A stretch of DNA of 64,000 bases from Anastatus disparis (GCA_017163975.1 JAFFSR010000249.1:5748001-5812000); one strand, 5' to 3'; positions 11,477-24,122 are shown, counted from the stretch's first letter. Notes: generated from the letters alone by a model not told the origin. Translations and numbers: made by a program.

Positions 11477-13279
11477 TCATGGCAACTATGGATGGTACAT
11501 TATGTATTTAGAAAAGCAGTAATTATCGAACATTACGTCAATCATTTTCAGTTCATAAACATCGACGCTTACAAGGAGACTGCATTGCATTTGGGTCTTG
11601 GATTTTCTTCTAGCTTTGGGATCTTTTTTCTTACATAAAATCATAAAAAAGCCGCGTCTATTCGGTCTAACGCTCGATTTTTTCCCAGTTATGAGCAGTT
11701 TTCTCTGTTTTGTTGAAAAATTTGCATCTGCTTTATAATTTTACAGTTTCCGAACTAGTTATTCTATAAGGTTTTTATTAATTTCATATTAAAGTTAAGA
11801 TTAAAACCTTTCGATTGAAAAGAAACGTGTCCAAAAAACTCAAGTTGTTAAAAACTTATGAAAATATGAAAATTGAAATGAATTTCTGACCAAAATGTTG
11901 TATTTATTTTCTATGCATATTTTCAGCTAAATATTTGCGCTATTTTTATTCCCTCATAACTTTTTAACAACTTGAGCATTTTGGACACGTTTTTTTTTAG
12001 TCGAAAGGTTTTAATCTCAACTTTAATATGCAATCAGTAAGAACCTTATAGAATAAGTATATCGAAAACTAAAATTATAAAGCAGATGCAAATTTTTCAA
12101 CAAAACAGAAAAAACTGCTGACAACTCGGAAAAAATCGAGCGTTGGATCGAATAGACGCGGCTTTTTTTATGATTTTATGTAAGAAAAAAGATCCCAAAG
12201 CTAGAAGAAAATCCAAGACCCAAATGCAATGCACTCTCCTAGTTAGTTAAACCTGTACTTATTGTAGCTCCTAATGGTTATATACTGGATATCCTAGGTC
12301 CATATTTTGCAGATGCGAAAAATAATGACGCATCTATTTTAGAAAATGAATTTAATAGAGATGCTGATAGAATGCGATATTAATTCCATGATAGAGATAT
12401 TTTCATAGTCGACAGAGAATATCGTGATGTATTACCTCTTTTGAATCAGCTTGGTATTACATGGAAAATGCCACCTTTACTTGCAGCGGGAAGAAGCCAA
12501 CTGAATACAGAAGAATTTAATGTGTCAAGATTGGTAACAAAATCAAGGTGGATCGTTGAAGTTCGTAATGGACATTTAAAATCAATATTTAAGTTCTTTA
12601 ACCATGTTTTAGGTTATCACCATATTTAAAATCTTGGTGATTTTCTACGTATCACTGGAGTAATTTTATATAAATATCATCCACCTATTGAAATGCAAGG
12701 TGCCAATGCAGCATTAGTTCAAGAAATGCTTGAGAGAGCAAATGCAGTAAATGTAGTTCAAGCACTTGTAGAAACTGAAAATCTTAGAAATCGCAATGAT
12801 GCACGATGGGTTACTTTGAATGCTCAACAGCTACATGATTTCCCAGTATAAGATTCAAAATATTTAAGAAATATTACATTTGGTGTTTACCAGATTAACT
12901 TATTACCTTCATATATTCAGGATAAGTTGCAGAGAGAAAAAGTGGAAGTATTCAAAATTGAAATGATGAGAGATCATGATATGTTGCCAGAACCCGGATT
13001 CTTGCGAGTTAGAGTTTATTCTAGGTTTAGAAATGCTGCTAAACATCAATTGTGGATAGCCTATAGATCGGTTCAAGAAGATGTAGAAGCTAATGAAGAT
13101 GAGCTGATAAAAGGATATTATTGTACTTGTAAATCCGAAGCAAGAATACTTGGATCTTGCGCACATGTAGCAGGCATTCTTTGGTACCTTGGATATGCAT
13201 GCTATCAAGTAGGCATTAAGTACCCATTCACTCAATTGCTTCATGTTCTTAATGATGCTAATCACAGGCCTGCGCCTTA
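11477..13279 (+). pseudogene. ISL2EU/Harbinger-like transposase with SWIM domain, 5' truncated
   Basis: The frame starts at the first catalytic region (MDGT, D near 11500). It is interrupted by a hairpin element at 11572-12242 and resumes with KPVLIVAPNGYILDILGPYF, ADAKNNDA, IVDREYRD and RWIVEVRNGHL, an order I recognise from ISL2EU-type DDE transposases. A long C-terminal part follows with a SWIM zinc-binding motif, CTC...CAH (C-x-C-x9-C-x-H), near 13130-13170, ending in TAG at 13277-13279. At least four in-frame stops are present (TAG after MDGTLCI, TAA after DRMRY, TAA after GYHHI, TAA after DFPV). The DNA upstream is the tail of the mariner element, so the N terminus is lost. SWIM domains bind DNA or protein; the role here is inferred from family members. 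Confidence 0.85.
11572..12242. mobile_element. 671-bp hairpin MITE with TTA target duplication
   Basis: Arms of about 300 bp are close reverse complements: the left begins CAAGGAGACTGCATTGCATT and the right ends TGCAATGCACTCTCCTAG. TTA flanks both sides (11569-11571 and 12243-12245). Removing the element and one TTA restores the transposase reading frame across the site, which fixes the ends well. A 3-bp TTA target is characteristic of PIF/Harbinger-type elements. The hairpin at 62404-63063 shares the terminal CTCTCCTAGTTAG. Confidence 0.87.
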
Positions 13280-13347
13280 GTTGATCCAAGAAGTGGCCAA
13301 AGTTGGTAGGTTATTGTTTAAATGCTCATGACTGTTTGGATATTTTA

Positions 13348-13608
13348 TGCTCTTGCCTTAGTTGGCCGGAGCTTCGAATTCACTTACCTTAAGTGGTTGG
13401 AGAATTTCTGCTCTTGCCTTAGTTGGCCAGAGCTTCGAATTAACTGACCCCAAGTGGTTGGACAATTCCTACTCTTGCCTTAGTTGGCTAGAGCCTCAAA
13501 TTAACTAACCTTAAGTGGTTGGACAATTCCTACTCTTTCCTTAGTTGGCCGGAGCTTTGAATTAACTGAGCTTGAGTGGTTGGAAATTTCTGCTCTTGCC
13601 TTAGTTAA
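13348..13608 (+). repeat. 61-bp minisatellite
   Basis: About four and a half copies of a unit beginning TCTTGCCTTAGTTGGCC, starting at 13351, 13412, 13473, 13534 and 13594. Each contains AAGTGGTTGGA. The array starts about 70 bp after the SWIM gene's stop codon, and part of the unit (CCTTAGTTG) is already present at that stop, so the array may have grown from the gene's 3' end. Confidence 0.93.
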
Positions 13609-13750
13609 CTTCTAAATAAACTTGAAGTTCATGGTCAAGGTCACGGTTGGTTAGATGATTCAAAGTCCTGATACTTTTGTCTGAACCTTTTATTTGTTTA
13701 AGCAGTACTTTGCAAAATAATGGGGGGTTCCAAACTTTTTGAACACCCTG

Positions 13751-13751
<1 letters not shown>
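13609..13751 (-). mobile_element. Mariner-family terminal fragment
   Basis: Reading on the minus strand from a TA at the edge, the end is CAGGGTGTTCAAAAAGTTTG, a typical mariner terminus, followed further in by GTGACCTTGACCATGA. It is related in style to, but not the same sequence as, the end at 8912. There is no matching left end nearby, so it is a solo arm or the surviving end of a composite. Confidence 0.65.

Positions 13752-13783
<32 letters not shown>
13752..13783 (+). repeat. (TA)n microsatellite
   Basis: Alternating TA tract between two element ends. Confidence 0.93.
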
Positions 13784-13786
<3 letters not shown>

Positions 13787-13830
13787 TAGGAAGGTACCCC
13801 CCTGCTCGCTGGGCTCGCCAACCCCCAATA
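13784..13830 (-). mobile_element. Possible Helitron 3' end, copy 1
   Basis: On the minus strand a G/C-rich segment with GGGGGTTGGCGAGC leads to a terminal CTAG followed by T, the form expected of a Helitron 3' end (CTRR, insertion before T). It aligns with the better-preserved copy at 49808-49851. Its terminal hairpin is degraded here. No rolling-circle Rep or helicase gene is visible, so this rests on the short terminus alone. Confidence 0.4.
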
Positions 13831-14682
13831 TTCAATTGAATTTACATTCAGGAAGATTTATTGATGTTAAAATATATGTTACATGGTTCAGAGAGACTTT
13901 GTTATGATTTAAGAAATAGTAAATTTAAAAAAATGTTTTGAAAACGTTTTGTAATTTTATTATTTTTAAAGATAATGGTTTCTCAAAATGCAAAAGAAGA
14001 AATAGTAAATCAAAAAACTATTATTATAATAAAAAAATTGATGAACAACAAATAAAAGTTGATAACTCAATGTAAGTACCATATAATTCAAAATTACTCA
14101 GAAAATACTATTGTCATATGAATGCAGAATATTATGCATCAATAATAAGTATAAGATCTCAAGTATTCAAATCTCATTAATGTCTATAGCATTAATAAAT
14201 TTTTTATCATTCACTTAAATGATTAAATCTATAAATTTTCTCATTATAAATATATTTCTATATATTTCTATATTTTTAAATACCGAGGTATACATATGTA
14301 GGCGTACAGCGCGATTAATAATTCTAAAAACTATTCTTTACACTGTAATTTTTATAATTTTGATAGATTATGATTAAAATGTATGCATCAATGAATATTT
14401 TATAAAAAGTAACAACTTCTATTTAATTAAACTTTAAATTAATTACGCTAACCAGTATATGGAATCATGAACTTATACCATCCGTACATATATATCACTT
14501 GAAATCAAATCGTATTATCATGCCATTCGAAAATATATTTAGATTAAACCCATTTTAATAGAAAAATTTTTTCTTTGTTATTGAAAGAATATATGCTTAA
14601 TAAAATAAACAATTCAAATTATTACAATTGCTACTATTATATTAAAGTAAAGAATTATGACTTTTTTTCTTACGTGAATATC
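13831..14682. other. No gene recognised
   Basis: AT-rich spacer; no ORF or repeat of note seen. Confidence 0.5.
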
Positions 14683-14725
14683 TTTTGCATTATTGTCACA
14701 AATAAACAGAGACATATACACATAT

Positions 14726-15308
14726 GGTGAATTCTCAAAAAATCGGCTGATTATACAAGAAATTTTTAATGATGACGATTAAAAGAATTGATATATTGTA
14801 TCTTTATGCATTATATTTAACTTGAATAATACTTTAATGAAGATGAAATTTGAACTTAAGTACTTATGGATACCTTTCAATAAGTACCTTAATTAATAGT
14901 GGTTACATCGAGTTAACGGAGTTTACGATTTTTTTTTGGGGTGGAATTGATCCAATTATTAATACTTAATGATAAATGTAAAAAGGTGTATAAACAAGTA
15001 AATATACTTTTTTATTAAAGAAGAACGAACACTTCTGAGTGGAATAAAATGAGCTTTTAATATGATTCAAGGATGATATGTAATAATACTTTTGTGATTC
15101 AACGCGTGAAAGCTAACAGAGTTACGTTTTCTAATATTTTACAATTCTTTGGTAAACAAATAGGGTACCTCATTAATAATCTCACCCTGTTATCTATCAC
15201 AAGAAAGTATAAGGTAACTTGAAAAGAATTTTTCAGTCCTGTCAAACATTATTCTATATGAAAGTTTTGGCAAAGAACGGAAATCAGTCGATTTTTTGAG
15301 AATTCACC
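14726..15308. mobile_element. 583-bp TIR element in the first array unit
   Basis: A 25-bp near-perfect inverted repeat starts GGTGAATTCTC and ends GAGAATTCACC, flanked by ATAT on both sides, between two halves of an ATACAC tract. The interior is AT-rich without an ORF. The superfamily is undetermined; the target is TA-rich. Confidence 0.72.
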
Positions 15309-17036
15309 ATATCCATACACATACACACATTTACAAATATCCATACACATACACTTACTCTTATATACATACACACATAATCAATATCCGTCAACCCGTC
15401 TCCGTTTCCGTCATCGTCTCTTTGTATCCGTCTCTCCGTCTGTCCGCCTCCCACTGTCCATATCCGTCTCTCCGTCTCCGTCTCCGTTTTTCCATCACCG
15501 TCTCTCCGTCTCCATCTCTGTTTCTACGTCTTCGTTTCTTTGTCTCCGTTTCTCCGTCTCCGTTTCCGTCTCTCTGTGATTACATGAATACTTATATTAC
15601 ACATACACACGTATACATATATACACATACACAATATCCGCCACTCCATCGCCGTCATCATCTCTTCGTCTTCGTCTCTTCGTCTCCGTTTCTAGGTAAT
15701 TAAATTACTACTAATATATATTATTATTTCATTATATTAAAGAAAAGAATTGAGACTTTTTTTATGTGAATATCGTTTGCATTATTGTCACATACATACA
15801 TACACATACACACGTGCACCTTCAACATAAACTTACACACACATACACATACACACGTGCACCTTCAACATAAACTTACACACACATACACATACACACA
15901 TTTACAAATATCCATACACATACACTTGCTCTTATATACACATACACATACACAATATCCGTCACCCCGTCACCGTTTCCGTCATCCTCTCTTCGCATCT
16001 GTCTCTCCGTCTCTCCGTCTCCAACTGTCCATATCCGTCTCTACGTCTCCGTGTCCGTTTCTCCGTCTCCGTTTCTCGGTCTCCGTTTCTCCGTCTCCGT
16101 TTCTCCGTCTCCGTTTCTCCGTCTCCGTTTCTCCGTCTCCGTTTCTTTGTCTTCGTTTCTCCGTTTCCATCTTTCAGTAATTACATTATTACCTATATAT
16201 ATTATTATATTTATTATATTAAAGTGAAGAATTAGGACTTCTTTTTTTTACGTAAATATCTTTTGCATTATTGTCACATAAATACATACACACACACGCG
16301 CGCGCACTCACACTAACACATACGTACAATTGCACACATATATACACATACGTACAGTTGCACACATACATACACATACACATACACATACGTGCACATA
16401 CACACATACACACATATACACCTACAATATCCGTCACTCCGTCTCCGTCTCTCCAACTTCATGTCTCCGTCTCCATCTCTTCGTCTCCGTATCTCTGTCT
16501 CTCCATCATTGTCTCTCCATCCCCATCTCTCCGTCACCGTCACTCCGTTTCCGTTTCTTCGTTTTCGTCTCTTAGTAATTACATTAATACTTATATATAC
16601 TATTATATTTATTATATTAAAGTGAAGAGTTAGGACTTCTTTTTTCTTACGTAAATATCTTTTGCATTATTATCACATACATACATACACATACACACAC
16701 ACATACACACACACACGCACACACACACACACACACTTACACATACGTACACATACACACATGCATACACATACACACACACACACATACACATACGTAC
16801 ACATACACACATACACATTCACATATACACACATATACACATACACAATATCCGTCACTCCGTCTCCGTCATCGTTTCTGTGTCACCGTCTCTACAACTC
16901 TATGTCTCCGTCTCCGTCTCTCCGTCATTGTCTCTCCATCCACATCTCTCTCTCACCGTCACTCCGTCTCTGTCTCCATTTCTCTGTTTTCGTCTGTCTG
17001 TCTCCATCTCTCCGTCTCCCTGTGATTACATTACTA

Positions 17037-17165
<129 letters not shown>

Positions 17166-17687
17166 CATTATATCGAAATAAACAATTGGAATTTTTTTTC
17201 TCTTACGTAAATATCTTTTGCATTATTGTCACATACATACATACACATACACTCATACCCATACACATACACACATGCACATACACATATACACATATCC
17301 GTACACATACACATATATACAAATATTCATACACATACACTTGGTCTTATATACATACACACATACACAGTATCCGTTACCCCAGGTCCGTCTCCGTCAT
17401 TAGATATATTTTGTCGGTGAAATATGTATAGTCATTCTTTGTAAAATTTCTTACCATACAGATCGTTAAATGTATTGAGATAATTAAGAAAATTAATATT
17501 GTTATGATGATAAAATGATTAAATTTATAATTAATGTATATGGTTTGAAAGAAAGGCATATTATATTATAATTGTATTTAGGTATGTATTTGTGTTTATT
17601 TGGAAGTTTTGTTATTTCGAAGTTAAAACATTGGAATTGTATTTTTATGATTTTGTGTTTAATTCATGGGTGATTTTGTTGTAGTTC

Positions 17688-17718
17688 CTGATGAGGGTTT
17701 ATTAGAAACCGAAACGTT
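17688..17718 (+). ncRNA. Hammerhead-ribozyme-like core
   Basis: CTGATGAG is followed by a five-pair stem (GGTTT/AAACC, loop ATTAG) and then GAAAC, the conserved order of a hammerhead catalytic core. Such motifs are known in the terminal repeats of Penelope-like retroelements. I cannot form convincing stems I and III around it and see no Penelope reverse transcriptase nearby, so this is a degenerate copy or a chance match. Confidence 0.35.
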
Positions 17719-17818
17719 GAGAAGTAATTATTGAAATAAAGTTGATGGTACAACCAGTAGTAAATTGATTTATTGTAGTTATTACACCATCAGTAAATTC
17801 AAGAAATATTTTCATAGT

Positions 17819-18343
17819 TATATCATTTCAATTAATACAAATTCAAGCCATACATCTATGAACTATTGAGGTTTATCGAACAAGTTAAGTTTTAAAATTA
17901 AATTTCAGATGCAGTATAAGATCTATTATATATTATAAAATAAAATTCATTATTGAAAGTATCCAATAATTAAAGAATATTGCGAATTTTAATTATTCTA
18001 GGCTAACTTGTTAAATTTTTATATTTAAATCACAATTTTTTTTCGATTTTGGGTGACACTGTTATGTATGTTACGCCGTGCGCGCACAACACATATAGTT
18101 CGATGGCTGAGAGTCACCTACGCTACCGGCTGTTCGTTTTGTTACACGCGTTTGCGCGAAGTGACGCTGTGCGCACACTACAGCTATGTCACATATAGTT
18201 CGACTGCTGGGTGTCACCTACGTCATTGGCCTTAGTTCTCTTATACGCGTTACAATTTCACATATGAATTAATTTGATAACAATAATTTAATATATTTTT
18301 CGATTCTCAAGAAATGATACGTGTATATTTATGTCTAATTATG

Positions 18344-18422
<79 letters not shown>

Positions 18423-18761
18423 ATATAATTTATCGATATTGACTTCATTTTCTAATAACAATATGAAAAATTTTGAAACAAAGCGTTTACGAATATGCAT
18501 ACTGATGTAAATGTTAAAATTAAGGTACAACAAAGGTGTATTATTTATACATTTATGAAACATTATTCAATAAGTGAATCAACAAATAATTTCTGTTAAA
18601 TATAAATCATAACCCCTTGTAGAATTTACAGCAGCTCTATGCAGCTAAAGCTACTGCAGTAGGTTAGGTTAAGCTGCTCGATACGCGTTCACTACTCTAT
18701 TGCACTTAAATATACAGCAACTATCAATTGGATTACGTAAAATTTTTTTCACAGAAACTAG
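17819..18761 (+). mobile_element. Repeat R, 5' portion (split copy)
   Basis: This segment matches, in reverse complement, 26169-27072 over its whole length apart from a longer (TA)n tract at 18350-18418. It contains a tandem duplication of about 100 bp (units with CACATATAGTTCGA and GTCACCTACG near 18090 and 18190). The match continues after the CMC-like transposon at 25200-25254, so R was one unit before that insertion. R is shorter at its 5' end than the copy at 26107-28353. No ORF of known family is present. Confidence 0.8.
18350..18418 (+). repeat. (TA)n microsatellite inside R
   Basis: Uninterrupted AT alternation of about 69 bases, much shorter in the other R copy. Confidence 0.97.
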
Positions 18762-19269
18762 CCCTGGTAGAACGTTACGAGGTTCCACCGTTTAAGTTAA
18801 TAACAATTAGCTAGAATCAGCAGCTAGAAATCAGGCACATTCCTAGCTGTTTTCTCGCTTCAAACCCGATAAAATATAAATTAAATTTAAAAATAAATTA
18901 AATATTTATTATCATAGTTAAACAGCATTTTAATTATGATAACAAATATTTAATTTATTTTTAAATTTAATTTATGTAATTATCATTAAAATATTAATTT
19001 TTTAAAATATTTACGACTTTATTCTTAATCGTAAAGATTAGCAATTATAAAAGTATAGATATACGTCAAAGCAGTATACTATATATCTATACATGAATGT
19101 CAGAGTAGTGTATAGTTCCTAGTTGGCTGTATATGCAATATAAACATAACCACAAGAACCTGCTTGTACGCTGTAGGTATAGTCTCGTTATTTCTTATTT
19201 GCGTCTACTCCGATTTACATTTTCAGGTTAGTTTAAAAAACATTTGTACAACAGATTAAATTTCTACAA

Positions 19270-21262
19270 ATGTTCTGTAAAAGGAAAAAAGTAGATTATC
19301 GTGAGACACTAAAAAAGCGGAAAATGGACAGCTTAGCAGAAGAATTCAATGAATTTTTGAAAAATAAGTCTGAAAGTAATAACTTTCTAAGTCTGTAGAA
19401 TTCTACAGACTTAGAAAGTCAAAGTGATAGTGAGTTAAATAGTGATTTTCATTTTAAGGAAAATATAGAATAGGAGAATCAATTAAGCAGTGACAGCCCT
19501 GAAGTTATTAATACTATGTGTACTGAATCTGAGGAAATACATGAAATAAAAGAATGGATTGTTACATGCAAAATTCCTCAATCACATGCAGATAAATTGT
19601 TTAAAATCTTAAGGCGCAGGCTTCTCCCATCTCTTCCACAAAGTACAAAATCTCTTCTAAAGAGTAATATTGAATTTAAGATTAAGAAGATGTTAGTCTG
19701 TGATGGCTCAAATGGAGAGTTTGTTTACTTAGGCATAAGAGAAACATTACAGTCAATTGTAAGTCCATGTTTACATACTTCTAATATTATAGAATTAATT
19801 GTAAACATAGATGGATTTTCTCCATTTAAATCAAGTACAGTATCAATTTGTCCAACATTATGTAAAATTTATACTACGAAAGATCTGTATAAACCTTTTA
19901 CAGTTTCTGTGTATGCTGGAAACGGCAAACCAAAGAATCCAATAGACTATTTGAAATGTTTTGTTCGAGAAATCACAGAACTACAAACCAGTGGAATGAA
20001 AATAAAGGAGCAACATTTTCAGATTAAAATCAAGTTTTTTGTGTGTGATACACCTGTCAGGTCTTTTTTAAAGCGCGTGGTCAGTCATGTTTCCTTTACA
20101 GCATGTGAACGTTGTCAAGTGTTTGGAAAAAAAGAAGAAGGTGTTACCGTATTTATAGAAACAAATTCTAAAAGAAAAACTGATGAAGACTTTTTGCAAT
20201 TTGCATACCCTCAGTCTCATACAAGTTTATCTTCTTTAACTGCTATTGAGCCACCACTTAATATGGTGTCTCAATTTGTATTGGACCCAATGCACTTGTT
20301 ATATCTAGGCTGCACAAAGAGAATCTTAGAATATTTACTTCCAAGTTCAACGCATCAAGTGAGATTAAGTTCAGCTCTCAAAAGTGAGTTAAAGTGTAGA
20401 TCAACATTAATACAAAAAGATATTCCCTCTGAATTCTCAAGAAAAAATGAGGCCAACAGATCAACATAGTAAATACAAAGCAGTGGAATTTAAATTCTTT
20501 TTACTGTATGCAGCTCCTGTTATATTGAAAGAGTTAGTTTCTGAGCAAGTTTATGAGCATCTTATGCTATTCTGTGTTGCTTGTCAACTGTTATATAAAA
20601 AGAATCCATCAGATATAAATATCAAGTTGGTTAGAGAGTATCTACAAAGATTTGTCGAGCAAGCTTCTGTTATATATGGAATCACTTTCATGTCATTAAA
20701 TGTCCATAATTTAATACATCTTTGTGATGATGTAGAGAATATGGGTTATAATTTAAATGAACTAAGTGCATTCCCTTTCGAGTGTTACTTAGGTGAAATG
20801 GGAAGTTTTTTAAGATCTCCTAATCATGTCGTTTCTCAGTATTGCAGAAGATTATATGAAAAAGAAAATGTTCAACGTGTTTGTCCAAGTGTTTTACCAA
20901 AATTAAAATCAAAAGAAAAAAATAAGATTATGCAAATAACATACAATGAAGTACAATTATCTACGAAAAATCCAAACAACACTGTATTATTGAAGGACGG
21001 TTCCATCGCAGTTATACAAGAGTTCCAGAGATACATGAATGACAAAATGCATATAACTGTCAAAAAGTATTCAAGAAAAGAATCTATATTTGAACATCCT
21101 TGTAACTCTGGTTCTTTAAATATATATGAAGTTAAAAAACTATCATCATCATTTAGAACAGTTTTAATAGACGATATAAAAAAAAACTCATCAAATTTGA
21201 ACTCAACTTCTCTACTGCAGAAAATGATAAAAAAAACATTTGTCATTCCACTTTTACATTAA
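19270..21262 (+). pseudogene. CMC/CACTA-type (Transposase_21-like) transposase, broken
   Basis: The ATG at 19270 opens MFCKRKKVDY, and the same frame runs to the main body with two TAG stops at 19396 and 19471. The body carries the family landmarks: VNIDGFSPFKSST (first acidic residue), a KP-x3-DYL-x3-VREITELQ segment, FFVCDTPVRSFL (second), CERC (zinc-like pair), and QFVLDPMHLLYLG. After a one-base excess in an A6 run at 20442-20447 the frame moves by one and continues with VEFKFFLLYAAPVILKEL, NVHNLIHLCDD and LSAFPFECYLGEMGSF (probable final Glu), ending at 21262. Total is about 660 codons, a normal size. It would catalyse transposition; this copy is disabled unless the stops are read through or the shift is a sequencing error. 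No intron is needed. The family assignment is from memory of animal EnSpm/CACTA-like proteins. Confidence 0.85.
19382..19419. repeat. 38-bp perfect palindrome in the transposase 5' region
   Basis: The left half is ACTTTCTAAGTCTGTAGAA and the right half is its exact reverse complement, centred on GAATTC at 19400/19401. The first in-frame TAG (19396-19398) lies next to the dyad. It sits in the coding frame and could form a 19-pair hairpin in RNA. Confidence 0.97.
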
Positions 21263-21953
21263 AACTAAGTGTTTACAATATAATTTCTTGTCAAAAATTG
21301 TATTGCATAGAATATTATATAAAAAAAATTTATTTTATTAGGAATATCAAAAGTGTAATTTTTCAAATTTGTTATTATATATTTTGGAAAACAAAAATCA
21401 TTCTCTAGCATAAATTTGGCCAAGCATCATTTTACAAGTAAAATAGAAAAAATAAATCAAATTAATAATTAAATTTGATTGGATACATCAAGTTTCTATT
21501 TAAACAAATACATTTTCATCAGAATATTATAACTCATAATTTGTGACCCTTAGATATGTAGCAGAAGAGCAGATTGTCGGTGCTCTATAACTATAGATAT
21601 ACTGCAAAAGAAATACGAACAACAAATTTGAAATACAACATTTTAATTCTCAGAATTAATAAAATACTGCTTTTTCCGTTTGGAAGTAATCGCAGTGCAT
21701 GCATTTTGTTTCCAAGGGCAAGTTGTTCTATTTTGGGCCGTTTTTTAAAGTACGTATATTTTAATTTGTTTTATTGCTAATACTTTTTTTTAACTAAATT
21801 AAATTTTACATTGAATTGTGATTTGGTATCATACATCGTAAATTATTGTATATAATCTCAAATTAATACTATTCTATATAACTTCATTCTATGCTTTGAA
21901 GTTTAATTATAACACATTAACTATATAATAAATTCATTATGTTTTTTCATAGA
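21263..21953. other. Spacer between the two transposon genes
   Basis: AT-rich, no supported ORF. It probably includes the transposase 3' untranslated region (AATAAA-like sequence at about 21450) and the promoter or a first non-coding exon of the second gene: TTTTTTCATAG just before 21953 looks like a splice acceptor. Confidence 0.4.
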
Positions 21954-23946
21954 ATGTCTGAAAATGAGGAGGAGTCTATCTTGTACAAGTTGTGCAAATA
22001 TTACCTAGTGGAATTCATTCATAGAGGAAGGAGAAGAAAAACTGAACATGTTGATATAGTACCGAGTAATTGGTTAACTTATGACATCAAGAGCAAAAGA
22101 CTCATAACTAAATTTCTAAGCAAACCATATACTGATGAATCAATACTGATGTTACATTCCTTGGTGAAAAGTTGTTCAGAGCCTCCTGAAGATTGGCCCG
22201 TGTTTCCTGTTTCTGTTAAAGGCAAAACTGGTTGGTTAAAACTAATTGAATTATATTCAATGTAAAATGTATATACATTATAATTAATTTTATGATTTTT
22301 ATATATTTAAGACTCTTATAATGAAGCAATGAACAAATTGGATCAGCTGAGAGAAAAACCTCATGTGTTAACATTAGAATCAGAAGACAGTTGCTCTACG
22401 ATGCAGATGAAAATCAATGATGCTCTTCGTCAAAGAGATTTTCAAAAACAAGCTGATAAATTCAAACAAGAAATTTCAGCTGAATTATCTAATAGTGACA
22501 GTTCTAAAGAATCAGGTATGAAGGAAATATTGTCTTATAATATATATTTATTGTAATATAAAAATATTCAATACTAAGAAAACTGTTTTATTATTATATT
22601 AATTTATTTTAATTCATATAGGAAATGAAGAAACTCATACAGTTAAAAAAAGGAAGATGATGAAGAAAAAATCTAATTATAGCCACTCGTACAGTGCAGG
22701 AGTCGAAAATGAAATAAGAGATTCTATGATAAAGGATTCACATACAGTAACAGTTTCATCGATAACATCTACATTATCACAGATCAGATCTGTAGCACAA
22801 ATAAATAATACAGCTGAATCAGATAAAAGTTTAGTGTCAGATGTAAAGCCTCCTATGCAGACTACAAAAAGTGTAAACATGTCAGGTATTTAAATGAATA
22901 ATTTCAAATCTTCTGATTCATTTGGCTTATGTAATCGTTCAAATAATATTATTTAGATATTTGTTCAACATCAAATCCTAATTACTCTGCTGATCAAGGA
23001 ATAGATTTTTTAGATGATTCTTCGATACTTTAACAAGATTCTTTAGATCCAAATAATTGTACGACTACAGAAGTAACTTCTGAAACTGTTGTCACTTTAG
23101 ATGTTCCTCTTATTCAGTAACAAGTGTCTAGTAAATACTAATCTTATTTTATTTAACTCAAAATCAATATTTTATATAGCATATTTCAATCTTTTTGAAT
23201 TTATTTCAGCTTTTGAAAATCTTATTATTGAAAAACTTGACAAAATTCTGGAAGAGATTAAGAACTTAGAAACTAAACAGAATGAACAGAAGTCAGAATT
23301 ACAAGAGTTGCAAAGACAACTGAGTGAGACTAAAACTTACTTAGTGGACAAAAATCTAATCAATAAATCAAATACTAGTATTGATTTCAATTAAAAATAT
23401 AATTTGATTATACCTCTTAATGATATGCAACAGTTCAAAAGTTTTGATCAATCTTTGAGTACAAACAAGCTTCTTAAATGTGATGTGGTAAGTTCATCAG
23501 TTATTTAATGTATGAAATTTCATAATAATTATTATATCAAAACAATTTACTTTTCTTTCAGTGTTTAGAACTTAACAGATTTATTGAAAAAGACTGTTCC
23601 ATATCAAAGAGTTTTGCAGGCATGTTCAGGCGTTTCATGACGAAGAACCTTGGGCAAATGTTTACAGCAGTTAGACAAGCTAGAGAGCAAGAGACGAATA
23701 AAGATATTTTCAAAACTATAGAGCTCTGTACACGTATGTTTGGTACGGTGATATATTTTATAATTTTGACTAATTAAAATCATTGACATTGTAATTATTA
23801 TATAAATATATAATTTACCATTCATTTTTGTTTTTTCAGGTATTGTTACAGCAGCGAGGAGCAATAATAACATTATAACGAACGAAAAAGAACTAATAAC
23901 TGGATTAAGTGCTGTTGTTTGCAATATAAAAAAATGGAATACATAA
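21954..23946 (+). pseudogene. DUF4806-like accessory gene of the transposon, seven exons
   Basis: Proposed exons are 21954-22230, 22312-22515, 22622-22885, 22957-about 23116, 23210-23487, 23562-23733 and 23840-23946. Introns 1, 2, 3, 5 and 6 have GT/AG ends and matching phase; the exon 4/5 junction does not keep phase. Exon 1 has VEF...VDIVPSNWL and PPEDWPVFPV, and exon 2 begins DSYNEAMNKLD; this N-terminal module precedes DUF4806 in many insect proteins. Exon 3 carries a basic KKRKMMKKK stretch (possible nuclear signal), exon 5 a short coiled coil (EKLDKILEEIKNLE), and exons 5-7 a DUF4806-like end (IPLNDMQQF...RRFMTKNLGQMF). In-frame TAA codons at 23031 and 23392 show decay. The function of DUF4806 is unknown; nuclear DNA binding or transposition regulation is inference from its place inside the element. 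Confidence 0.72.
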
Positions 23947-24122
23947 AAATATTTTTTTATAAACAAAATTAATGTAAAGTTTGTATCCAAAGTTTAAAAG
24001 TTTAAAAAATAAGTTGTTTGATTCAATAATATAATATTTTTGCAGTAACATTTACTTAGTTCCAATAAAATTTTAATCATAATATAAGTATTATTATGAA
24101 TAATTTATGTAAAATAAATGTA

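Noticed and set aside
18660..18680. Interstitial telomeric repeat (TTAGG)
   Set aside because: Only about two degenerate TTAGG units (AGGTTAGGTT) are present, within repeat R.
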